64,000 bases of DNA from Sitta carolinensis (taxonomy: Eukaryota > Chordata > Aves > Passeriformes > Sittidae): positions 7,342,001-7,406,000 of the forward strand of contig CM063290.1 of the NCBI GenBank assembly GCA_032173965.1, given 5' to 3'. A program made the translations under genes and the position numbers. Positions 11,956-23,900 of the stretch are shown in pieces. The notes below the pieces were generated by a model. The model was not told the origin of the DNA. It did no database searches and saw only the letters and a program-made list of their open reading frames with translations. How positions within the stretch are numbered: the first letter of the stretch is position 1; each line of letters starts with the position of its first letter.

Positions 11956-14072
11956 TATGATCCAATTGCTTCTCCAGAGAAGTGCAGCTCCTGCAGGGGA
12001 CACGGATGTTTCTCCTGTGTGGATTTGCCAGCAGGTGTTGCTGTGTAACTTGTCACCCACCCTGCTCCGATGGTGAAAGCTCATTCTCCCAAGCTATGAT
12101 ACCAACTGTCCTGTAACCTCCTGGACTATTCTACTAATAAAAGCTATAGATGCACCATGTGTTGTAGAAAAAAATGTAGGCTTGTTTGAACTTTAATTTT
12201 AATTTATCCACAGAACTGTGATATCTTCATTCAGGCTAAAATTGAAAGTGGATTTGCTGGAGGGGAAGCAATAAAAAGAATTGTTGAAATAATGTTGGAC
12301 AGCACCTGTTTTAATGATATTTCTACTGATAATTTGTTTTATATGTATTACAGCAAGGTTCAGAGGTTCTGGTCTCTTCACTGATTTGATGCCCTTTGTA
12401 TCAGATATCTGTATCTGGATAGGGAATGAGGATCTCCAATCCAAATGCTTGCAGTTAAGAATGTAATCTTGCAGCAAGTTAAATGCACACAGCTTTTCTT
12501 AGAACTACTGGGATAAAACTGATGCAATCAAAAATTATCTTTGAAAATACTTTCAATTACACAATTCCTGTGCAAACAGCCATGTAACCTGTGGGCCCTA
12601 CCTCAGCTTTGTGTCAGTGGGACCATCTGTCCAAACGGCATGGCTTGTTAAGTCTCCTGCCTGGTCTCTGCCTGGACTGCCAAAAGGAATTCACTTGTAT
12701 TCTCTGGTCATCTTTGGTGGGTATTTGTCCACTAGAATGAGACTGAGAACCTCAATTTAGGTTGTTGCACTATCACCGTAATTTCTTGGGTTTTAATTTG
12801 TTTGGTCAGAGAGTGTTTAAAAATAAACCAAATAAACTGTACTGTTTCTGTGACCCTGAGTAGGGGTTTTCTGCCGGTATCTGTTTTGGTAGTGTTTGGT
12901 TTTGACTTATGACCACTCATGTTGGTGCAGACATGGGCAAAAATATATAGTTATTATCTATAGATAGATGGGGCAAAGAGAAACATTTTTCTCCCTTGTG
13001 TAGGAGGAGTCGGAGCCTGCAGGTGTTTCCTGGACGTGGTGCTTTTCAAGAGAGCCAAGGGTTTTCCTTTCCCCTTCACAGTGTTTTCCCTGGACTTTGG
13101 TGCTGGCACACCTCAGTCCTAATGGATATCAGAATTCTGCTTAGCGCTGAGACTCAGTCTGCTCCTCGGTGTGTTTCTGAAGGATCTTGGAAGCAGCTGG
13201 AGCCTCCTCAAGGTCTCGTGTGAGGGAAGCTCCGAGCTGTGTCTCAGAGCTGTGTGGTGCCTGGGGCTGGCACAAGGAAGGTGCTGTGACCTCTGGGATG
13301 GAAGTGGAGATGCCAGCAGCTGATGGGAATGTGCCGTCCCTGATACAAACCCAGCCAGACAGGAGGGAGGAAGCACTTTGGTGTTTCATTTCATGAGTTG
13401 TCCAACTGTTCTGTGCAAGCTCTAGGTGAGGGACAAAATTGAAATTTTGTCAGCTTTTCTCTTTCCTCTTTCTCAGACCAGTTCTTCATCTGTAATTCCA
13501 AGTGCATATCCTTCTTAAAGATGTTAATTGCTTTGGAGAATGACTTCCAGCTGGAAAGATAAATTGGACTTTCTTTTTACTTCCTGTGTTACCAGTATAT
13601 ACTGTAGTGCAATGTACCAACTTCAGGACAAAAGAGCACCTTTGGCAACTCTGATGCTCCAGGGTTCTTCTGGAAGAAAAATAGACTTAAAAATTTGAAT
13701 TAAACTTACAGTGCTGAAAAAACACTGCAATAGTGAATCCATAAAAGCTGTTTATTGGTGTTGAGCTAAATAAGTTAATATTTTGTGTAATACAAAGCTA
13801 ATGTATAAGGCATTACTTTAAAGAGTCATTTGAGTGAGTTTATAGAAGCTTTTTGCTGTGGTGTTAACTGTGACTCCAGTCTGACTCATACCTATTCAGG
13901 AAGTGCAGAAAACATTACTAATGAATATGGAATACATAAGGTCATATTTCATATATTCAAAATAGTCTGTGAGTGCACAGAGCGTTTTGCTGCCACAGAA
14001 GTAGACAGGATGGCTGAAGCCACCTGAGGGACAGCAGCACTCCCCAAGCCAGAGGTGTGAGAGCATAAACTC
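11956..14072. other. Non-coding stretch with a G+C-richer patch
   Basis: No gene is seen. Between about 12990 and 13390 the G+C content rises and overlapping frames open on both strands (69-85 codons), as expected when stop codons become rarer; none of the translations is recognisable. Elsewhere the sequence is AT-rich and unremarkable. Confidence 0.65.
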
Positions 14073-14420
14073 TATAAAAAAGGAAAATATATTTAACAGC
14101 CTATCACAAGCCGTTGGAAACAGAGCAAACTGAAGCCTGTCAGTGCCCTCGGGAGCAGCTGTGGGGTGTGGAGCTGCAGCCCGGAGGAGCCAGGGGCTGT
14201 TCGTGGGGCGGGTGTGCCCTGCAGCCCCGCGTTTGGCAGCCGGGAGCTCTGCGGGCTCCCAGAGGGGCTATCAGTGCAGCCAGGGGCTGTGTGCAGTAAT
14301 CGGGGCAGCGCTGACAGAATGTTCCAAACCATCTGCTCGAGGGGATGGCGTTAACTCTATCAAATCCTCGTGTTTTAAGAACGCTGATCTCCGGACCCAG
14401 GAGGATTGGTGACAGGGAGT
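14073..14420. promoter_or_regulatory. TATA-like box followed by a CpG-rich patch
   Basis: A TATAAAAAAG element lies at 14073-14082. Downstream, 14111-14400 holds 16 CpG dinucleotides by eye in 290 bp and is strongly G+C-rich, in a window where CpG is otherwise rare. This arrangement resembles a small CpG island or a promoter firing to the right. No open frame beyond it resembles a known protein and no convincing donor site was identified. It could be an unannotated non-coding transcript start, an enhancer, or an unrecognised G+C-rich repeat. Confidence 0.3.
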
Positions 14421-17154
14421 TCTTGCCAGGCCTGAATTAGGCTGCCTTCATCTCATCACCAAATACACTAATGCCCCTTAGACAAGATGCTAAATATGTG
14501 TGAAATTAGAGAAGTGGAATTATGGAATGGGGGAATAAAACACAGAAATTTTCCTACTTACTGTTGGTGGGGTTTTTTTAGTTAATATATGGATGGCTTC
14601 TTCATTGTGCAAACATAATTTTGAAAAAAAATCAATCATCATTCACTACTGAGACAAAGAGAACACTTCGTTTATCTCTCCTGATAAAATGACTGATATA
14701 TATACAGGCCTGTTAGTAACTCTGTTGCATCTTAGGAGAAGTTACTGGATTTGGGAAAACTGTCTCGTTTTTAGCAAATACTGAGCTGGTTAGCAGCTTT
14801 ACACAGAATATGCTAATAGTTTAAACAGCATATTAAGGAAGAGCTGATATTTTGCCCTGAGTGTTAAGGGCACAGAACATTACCTTAATATGAAAGAAAT
14901 GAATCAGTGCAAGGTTTCAGGAGATATGCAAAGTATTTTAATCATTATAGAGAAGGGATCTTGGATACAGGGTCACTCCCAAGGATAAGGGTTAGACTAG
15001 TGATACTAATGTGCCTTGACTACTTGAGTTGCCAGTGAGGAGGGGGTGAGAGGCTCTTCCAGGACATCTCTAGAAGGGCACAACTTCTGCCTTTTCCCAC
15101 AGCAAGTGTGTGTAGGAGATCAGCCTTTGTGAATACCTTCCTCCTCTTCTGCATGTGAGTCATCCCCCTAACATCTCTTGAAGTGTTCCTGTCATCTTTG
15201 TAGCCTGGGGAGACACAGACTGTGTTTGGCTTACATGGCAAGCACAGGGAGTGGGTGCAGCCCCTGGGGACAGAGGTCAGGAGGTGTCCCCAGCTCCAGC
15301 TGACTTCAAACTGGACTCACGGCAGGTCAGAGTCCAGGTGGGATCTGGGGGTGCCTCTGTGAAAACACATGTAAGAAGGGGTAACAAACTGTCCGACAGC
15401 TGCGAGAGACGAAGAGCACAGACAGCTGAGCTTAACCCACGGATGTGAAATATTTCTGAACATGCTGAGGCAGGATATGGTCCTGCCCCACACAGTCCAG
15501 CATCGTGTGCCCACTGGCACTGAGCATACAGGAAAAGAATGTGTGACATGGGTGAGGGATGTGTGACTTTTTCCATGATATTCACCTTCCAGGGATGAGG
15601 GGCTCAGGTACTGTATCCAGACTGCTGTGTTTAATAGCAGACACGTCTCAGGATTGCATCAAGTCACTTTTCCCTTTTGAATATCAGATCTTATCTATGG
15701 AGATCAGTTGTATGATTTGATTAGTTAGACTGATAACATGCATTCTTTGTGTGTTTACAAGCTGCTGGCTGATATTTTCATGAAAAGCACATTTGCTTTT
15801 TTGTGTTGTGAGAAACAGTGACTAATAGAACCCTCCTCCCTAAGATTTGTGACCATACTGATCTCAGTGAGGCGGAGATGTTCCAGACAGAAGCTGCTTT
15901 ATGTGTTAGTTTATCTGTTTTGCTGTTCTCCGTGCTGCCATCCACATCCCCTGTGAAGGGTGGTCAAGATGTGGGTACATACTTGTTTCATGTGGTAGCA
16001 GAATTATATTCTTTCATGTTCATTTGCTAGTGATTACTAACATTATTTGCGTTTTTACTGGTAGTTGAGCTCTGAATTGAAAGCTAGAATACAATTCAGT
16101 AATTTCATGTTTCAGTTGCTTTGGAGCTCTCGGTTGAACTATGTCATTCTAGAAACTCGCTATTCTTCGTTTTAGCAGTTTCTTCAAAAATTCCTTCTTC
16201 CAACACTGCTTCTGACTTTAATCAGGAAAGCAGCTAATACTGGGGTTGGTCTTGGCTTAACAGATGTGTCTTCCAGAGGCAGTAGTTTCTCACTTTTGTA
16301 GGATCTGATTACTGGAGAACACAGTTTTCATTTTTTTGTTTTTTTTTCCTGAGAATGTATTGGTTTCATTCTTAGGTTTCTCCACTAACGATAGAACTAG
16401 AAATTTGAAGTGGCTACTGGTTTAAGTTCTGAGAATGTTTTGGAGAATTTCAAAACTGTTTTATCTTTGTTTTCCTTAATTTTCTACAGTTTTGGCCTAA
16501 AGTATAGCTCTATGGCAGCTGCAGAATTTCAGGTTTGAAGTCCAAGTACCAGTAAATGTCCAAATTCATGTTATGATGATGTGAGGGAAAAGCTTTACAA
16601 TTTGTTTCAGATGCTTATTGGTGGCCACAATGCCTTTATAGTTATTTGGCATCTTGAAAGCTATTTTACCAACTCAGAACACTGGGATATTTCAGAGTAT
16701 GGTGCACAAAAAAAAGAGAGATATGCAATATTAGTAAACAACTACAATTTTCTCCTTAGCCCCACTGTAGGTAAATTTAGGATCCTTTGGGGTTTAAGAC
16801 TCTAAGACTTGTGAGTTCCATTTGTTAGCATGACCTAGAGTAGATCTGAGCAGATATTGTTGTTCTTTTTTACCTATTCTTGTGAGAATGGTTAAACTGA
16901 AATGTGCTATCATTACTGGAGGACATGGGGTCTATGTAGCAGATCTTTTATCTTCTTAGAGTCAAGGATAGGGGAGATGCTGACACCTAGGAAAAAAAAT
17001 AGATGAACTTGTGGGTTGTACTATCTGAATTCAGTGATACTGATGTGCTAAACATCTCTTGTGGTGTACAAATTGTCATTCCAGCATGTTGCGATCAAGT
17101 ATGTCAGAATAAGACTTGTTATTATCTTTGAACATGCTTTTTTCTCCTCATCTG
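14421..17154. other. Non-coding stretch, locally G+C-richer
   Basis: No gene is supported. At about 15240-15560 the sequence is G+C-richer, with overlapping open frames on both strands (65 and 102 codons). It has the feel of a degraded avian LTR but I cannot align it to a family with confidence. The remainder is AT-rich. Confidence 0.6.
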
Positions 17155-17193
17155 AAAAAAAAAAAAAAAACAAAAACAAAAAAAAAAAAAAAA
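17155..17193. repeat. Poly-A tract
   Basis: Two runs of 16 A separated by CAAAAAC. It may be simple low-complexity DNA. There is no clear AATAAA a short way upstream (only an AATAAG near 17108), so a retrocopy tail is not well supported. Confidence 0.8.
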
Positions 17194-20100
17194 CCACCAA
17201 CCACCGATAGTGACAAGTAGGAAATTCAATGTCATTTATTTAGTTGGTTTTTTTTTATTTGGGAGAAGACATTAAAAGGGAAGGAGATTTGTTGTTTTAA
17301 TGAGGGAAGTGCTTGAGGGCTTTTGGTTGTCCCTTTAGTGCATCCCTTCTCCTGCCCTCGTTCCTTCAGCTGCTTCAGTGAGCACACACATCGTATTTCA
17401 CCTCCTGTGCCTGCTCCCCGAGTTCCCCCAGTGTGGCTCCTGAGCTACCCTGAGAGCATCCTGCTCTGCCCACCCTTCAGCTCAGCAGTGCACAGAGGAA
17501 GCATCCTCGCAATTACAGAGGACTCCTCTTTACTGAAATATTTAATATTTGCACTTGTGAATGATTTCATTTTTTTTTATATAAAAGGTAAATGCAGGTG
17601 TTTTTCTACTGTCCAGTTGAGCACCCTACCCATTCAACTTAGACTGCACTCTCTCCTCACCTCTGAGAAAATTAGGAAAACTTAAAATTAGAAATACTTA
17701 GACCGGAGGCAATCTTTTTAGATTTCACTATCTTTTCAAAAAAAGTTTTTTTATGGAAATACATACAATGAAAAGAGAAATCACATGCACAGCATGGCAA
17801 GTAGCTATTATGGATGTAGAGAGTTGAAACAGTACTTGAAAGAATTCTGGTAGCAAATGGTGTTCTGAAATTTAAGCAATTGTCTTTTGCTGTTTTGTTT
17901 TTCAGTATTAAGTATTGCCTGGTATAGTAAAATTCATATTAGTTAACAGTGCTGATTACAGATTAGTGAATACTTGAATTACTTTTCAATGAATGTCTAC
18001 TTGGACTTTATTTCTATGCTTTTATGTTAACAAATAAATATTCTTTGCCCAATTCCTTGAAAAAATAGGGAATTTAACTTTTTTAAAAATTAGATGTCTA
18101 GATGGAAACTCATTAAATCACACTGAAACCTATGTGGAGGGAACAAGGACAAACTGATCATCAAAATTCATCACATTTTTCAAATTTTAGACATAGAAAG
18201 CAAAATAAAAGTTTCTCTATGAAAATTGTGTTGTAGCAGAGTCAGAAGTCATCAACACACTAAAGGAATTGATCACTTGGCATTGTTTTCATTATGACAC
18301 AGATGTAGGGGTTTTTATCTGACTAAAATATGTTTGAAGACATTATTCACTGAAGTCGTGCTTTAAAAATACTGTCTTAGTTAACTTATATTTATAAATT
18401 TACATGTACTTTGTATTTTAATGATGCAAAGTGTTAAGCTTGGTGCCTTTTTTGCTTTGTCATCTTAATTTCAGTAGTTTGTCAAACTTGTGAAAATAAG
18501 CAAATAATTTTACTGTATACAGATCCTACTTTCATATCCCATTCAATTTGAGATTTCTAAATTCTCATTTGTTTTACAGTGCTGTTTGTGAAAAGAATTC
18601 TACAAATCTAAAATTCCTCCCTAGATTTTAGAACCTTAAGTAAAACATTAAATACCCACCAGATTTACCAAGGTAAATGCTGATGTCTCTTGTGGAATGT
18701 GTTGAATTTAGTTTTTGATTCTGTTGATAATTGGATATTGGGCAAAACCATGGTGGAAACAGAGAACCAAAATAATTAACAGCACAAGTCCCTCAGGGAT
18801 TGTATAAAATTGTTCACAGTAAAAATTGTCAATCTTTCAAAGTATGCTAAAGTTTTAAGTACTCTAGAACTGTTGTGTGATGGCTTCTTATTTGTAAGTT
18901 ATTGTTTAAGATTTATTTATATTTTCAGTGCAGGGAGATCTGTATTTTCGTGGGAGGATTTTTTAGATAAGAGTAATTTCTTTGAGTTAGTTGCAATGAT
19001 GATTTTGAGAAGCAGATTATTTATAGAGCCAACACGTTGACACACTATCAACCATTTAAAAAAAAAGACTAATAAGGTTAATTGTCATATGAACCCTCCT
19101 CTGTAGTCTGAAATCTGTAGGCTTTGATTGTTTCTCTGGGGGAAACTCTGCCCAGATGGCATTTTCCTCAAGGCCCTGACCCACAAGAGGCCTGTGGAGA
19201 TGGAGAACAAGGTGCATCTCCACAGACTAATTAATTTACTATTATAGCACCTGTTCCAGAATAGATAGGGCTGGAAAGGAAAACAGTCCCTGGGCACAGT
19301 GGTAGGCTCACTGGTAAATGGATTTGAGCTGATTATATTAAGCTGATGCTTTGATCATCTAAAGGCGTTAAAATGGAAATATGTTTTTGCTGGCTGTTGG
19401 CCTCCATGTGACTGCAGTTTGTATTATTAAGTGAGCAGTAAGGAAAAAGATGGTTTGGGACTCAAGCAAATATCTTTTAAAACGTGCACAGGAAAAGTGT
19501 ACTGCCCTACCTTTTAAAGTCAGGAATATTAACAGAAGCATTTGAAGCATTTCCATAGATATTTCAGTATTTGTTCATATTCCAAGTCATCAGTATGAAA
19601 CCCTAGAAGCCCACCCATTTTCTGTCATCCATAGGGTGTCAGTACATATTCTTGCCCTGATTAAAACATGTTTGGGCTCTTAAAGAGTTGAATTATATTT
19701 GTGGAAAATAGAAGTATCCTCTTCAGTAAAATCTTGGCAAACTGCAATTGAATTTTGATCGAATGGTAATGGGCAATGGCAAATCCTTGTGTAAACATAG
19801 CTGGGTAGTAAGTGGATTTACAATGTGTTAATCTGTACTCACTTTCACTTTATTGCCATTTGGATTCCCAGAAGGATTAACTGTAATTTTATTGGCCCTA
19901 TGAGGCTATATTGCCATTTCCCTTTTCAAATCAACTCGGTGATTTTTTTTTTATTTTATTTATTTAACAAGCATGGATCCTATAAGCCGTAGGATAAAAT
20001 TAATTGACCCTTGCCATTATAAGGTTAAAAGTGTGTATAATTAAGGTTCTGTTAAATAATATGTTCTTTAAAGCAGCAGCAAAATTGTAACAAGCTACAT

Positions 20101-20932
20101 CAAAACTCACCATCATCTACAGCATGAATGCACAAGGAAAAAGCCCTTCCAAATTATAGAAATATTTCCAAATGCACGCGTTGTTTGTAAAAATAAATTT
20201 AAAAGATGATTTTATAATCAGTAAATTTATTTGTTATCATAAAATGATAACATTTTCAAGCAATCCAATGACTAAAGAACATTAAACATAAACAGAATTC
20301 TAGATTCTTGTGTGATTTCTTTTAACAGCAATGTGGTATTCCAATAACTCATAGAACAATAAAATTCAGTGCAATTTTTGGTGTGTAGCTTCTTTAAGAA
20401 AAGTTGTCTCCTCAGGCAGTTGACATTGTAACAAATAGCAGAAAGAAAGTGGAGAATCATAATACAGTAGCTTCATTTTAAACAAAGGATAGTTCACAGT
20501 GAGGTTTTCATCAAGCAAGATTAAAGCTATTTCCCATATGGTTTCACTTTGCAATATTTTTTGCACCTTTGAACAACAATGTACTGGAAGACAGAAAAAT
20601 ATAGTAACTTCAAATAGGGATATTAAAATGCCTAATTGCTGTGAAAAGAGAGCATCTGTTAAATTTGGAGATTGATTTCTGAGTTAAAAGTGCTCCCAAA
20701 GATCAACAAAAGACAACAAAATTTCCCACCTTACCTGTTGATGTGATTAACTCGCTCCAGATGGAACCCTAGCAAATGCATGGATTTGTAAATTCATCAC
20801 TTTTAACTAACCTAAAACATTGTTCCTTTTTTTTTTCCTTCCCTCCTTCCTCAATTTTTAAATCTTCTTTTAAAATACATTGCATCATCTCATAAAAAAA
20901 GTCTCTTCTCCATCTGTTTCATCAAATACTCT
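17194..20932. other. Non-coding stretch; pyrimidine-rich patch and hairpin
   Basis: A C/T-rich, G+C-richer patch at about 17330-17520 opens a 120-codon frame with no recognisable domains. The rest is AT-rich unique sequence. A perfect hairpin at 19192-19225 is listed separately, and a polypyrimidine stretch lies near 20822-20850. Confidence 0.65.
19192..19225. repeat. Perfect 11-bp-stem hairpin
   Basis: CTGTGGAGATG at 19192-19202 is exactly complementary to CATCTCCACAG at 19215-19225, with a 12-nt loop. No T run follows that would make it a polymerase III terminator, and the stem is short for a microRNA precursor. It could be a dimer binding site, a small structured RNA element, or a fold-back relic of a DNA transposon. 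Confidence 0.6.
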
Positions 20933-20954
20933 AAAAAAAAAAAAAAAAAAAAAA
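20933..20954. repeat. 22-nt poly-A tract
   Basis: An uninterrupted run of 22 A followed directly by five G. No polyadenylation signal is seen close upstream, so I read it as simple-sequence DNA rather than a retrocopy tail. Confidence 0.8.
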
Positions 20955-23900
20955 GGGGGAGGTTGATCCATACTTACTTTCTCTTGGCTGCAGAAGGCTT
21001 TCCAAGCCCCATTCCACTTCAGATTTTGGCATGAGGTTTCTGCTGTTCGCTGTTGCCTTATTTCCTCTTCTTGCTGATCAGCAGAGTCTTCTGAGCAGCT
21101 CCTCAATGGGCAAAGGCAAAGAGTATCCCTGTCAGTGTGAAACATTGCTACTACACTTTTGGGCTCCTAAAAATAGCAGGAGATTAAGCTGCTTTTTCAA
21201 AGCCCAGAAGTAGGCTCTTGAGATCATCAGTCATCCAAAGAAACATGGAGATTTTATCAGATACATTAAGCTTGGAACAAGTCACTTGAGAGAGTGCCAG
21301 AACATGAAACCATAGAAAACTAGAAACGCATTAAACTCCAGACTAGAGGCTTTCCTCTGTTATGATGAAAATTATTCACAGAAAAATTGAAGTTTCTCTT
21401 TGCACAAAGAGAAGGACTTTTTTTTAATCTTAAGTCTGCACAGCTACGAGTATACCTAGAAAAAACAGTTTAGGAAAGGGAAAACAAAATGAAGAGAATG
21501 CCCAAGGCAAAATGACTGTGAGAGACTTGGTAAATAAACATCTGGTGAATGCAAGGCATCTGTTTGTAGGCTGGGTTTTTCCAAGCCACTTATTAACTGC
21601 TACAGTTGTGAAATCAGCAGGTATTAGTTGGGTTGTTAGTGCTCTTTTTTCTTCTTTAAATTCTACTTCTGCCATTCGATTAAAACAAGAAGTGACAGGT
21701 GACTGAGAGCAGAAAGATTTCCAGTGGATTGTTTTAAAGGTGCTGAAGCAAAATGTCAGTTAAATTTACTCACAACTTTCTGTGATGTTCACAGCTTTTT
21801 GTGCCATTATGTATGAATCAAGAGAGTACTTCCAAAGCTATCCAATAATATTCATAAATAGCATTTTTCTTTTCATATGGTGTGATGCAGCCTTAGTACA
21901 GAAGAAGCAATTTTTCTGAAAATGGTGAGGAGCTAGAAAGCTGGGCAGGTGGAAGATACTCGTCTATCAGGATTTTTTAAAGAAATCTGGCTGTTATTTG
22001 TTTTAGTTACATGTGCACTGAACAAGAAGAATGCAGAGGAACAGAATTTGTAGCCACTTCTTCTCTCCACCAATAAACTTAGTGCATGTTTGTTTATTAA
22101 AGACTCTCAATCACATCAGCCATTAGCGGAGGTGGGAATATTTTAATGTTCAAATTGATCAATATAAGACTGTTATTTTCTGAAGAGTAGAAGGCCAAGC
22201 TCTTTTAATCATAGTATTTAAAATTACAGTGGTTATTTCAGATTGATATTTGGGAGGCTGTTTGCAGCTTCCTATTAACATAAATGTACCGATTAGCAAA
22301 CTGTTAAAAATGAGTTGATATTCATCCAGTATTCTACCACACACATTGTTTAAAATGCACGCTGGCATTGTTGGTTTTCTTCCTGTACAGATGAGTAATA
22401 GTAGAACAAGGTACTGTAACTGGCGTTACCCTGGTTTGATGTTTATCACACAATTGCCATAATTTCTGCTGATTAAAGCACTACTCAAACTTTTTTAAAG
22501 CAGAAATTTTGTTAATTTATTTTGTTTTATTTTTTTAAATATGGACTTGATGGTGAGGAAGTGCCATCTTTTATTCTAAGACTGGGATTCACGGTCAAAA
22601 CCAGACATAACCACCAAGCAAAGGCAGTATGGGTTGCCAGCCCAACAACCTTAATATAAGAAAAAGATATATTGTCTAAAGTTCAGCTTGCTGCCTGGCA
22701 GTGTGGATTGCTACCAAGTGAATTAAAAAATTAAATTTGCCCATAACAGCTTTGGATCCTGGTGTGAGAGGCTGAAAAATCATGGGAAAGCTACTTAGAA
22801 ATATACTTTTAAAAGTGTTAGAATGGAAGAAAGGAGCTGGACTAGCAGGGGTGTAACCAGTCTGTCTGCACCAGTGCAGGAAAACCAGCCAGACTGTTCT
22901 GAGGAGCGGGTGAATAAGGGAGAAGATTCACACTCCCATTTACACTGATGGCACAGAGAGCAAGCTGCATTATCTGGGTGTGGGTGTGCACAAATCTACC
23001 ACCTGTGAAATGCTAGCACTAATGGGTTCAGTTGTTAAGCAGGAGTAAATTTTTGGCTTCTCTCCATTTGCTTAACAAGAATTGTGTAAAAGTTTATTTC
23101 ATTCCCTGAAATGGAAAGAACCAAGACAGTTGAGTTTTGTACAGTTCTGTTAAAAATATGGTGAAATATAAAATATCTTCTGAGGAGTACGAGCTATGGG
23201 AATTACATTAATCTCCTGAACTGGAACTGTAGAGGCTTAGGAAGCTTAAATCAAGGGCATCCAAATTTTGCCCAACTGAGGGCTGTGTTGGCATATTGTC
23301 TAGAGCTTGAGGGTTGAATCTCTGATTACTGCCGACCTCCTCCTTAACAGAGAGCTGCAGCTCATGCAGATAAGCTCAAAATTGGAGAGTAAAACATTCC
23401 TGGTACCTGCACCAGAGTCTGGGGGGTTATGGGGTTATATTATAATAATTATGTATACAATGGAAAACACTGTTTTTCTTTGTTTCACCTCTCAATAGTG
23501 TTTGTGTTCACTGATTTCAGGACAAGCTAGTTTGAAATGTAAAATTCAAACTGGTTTCTTTCTGTTTAGTGTGTCAACAACAGTAATAGTCTCTGTATAG
23601 AAAATAGAGGTGATCTGACCTAACCTGTGTCTGTCATTTCACTCACAGAGCCCACTTCAAATTGTGAAGATCTGGTTCCTTCTGGTCAACTCTGACAATG
23701 TATAAAATATCATATAACAAGTAACCAATAACAAATTAACAGAAAAAATGGCATTAATTTTAGGCATTACATAAAGGAGGTTTCTTTTTTCCCCTTCTTG
23801 GTGGTCACCTGTAGCAGTAATATACAAGCTCATCTTGCAATTGCAGGATACTGGTGCTGGTATGGAGCTTTGCTCCAGAACTTCCATATTGATCCTGAAA

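Noticed and set aside
23308..23320. GGTTGAATC resembling a tRNA B box
   Set aside because: No matching A box or acceptor stem at tRNA spacing; the B box itself has a mismatch.
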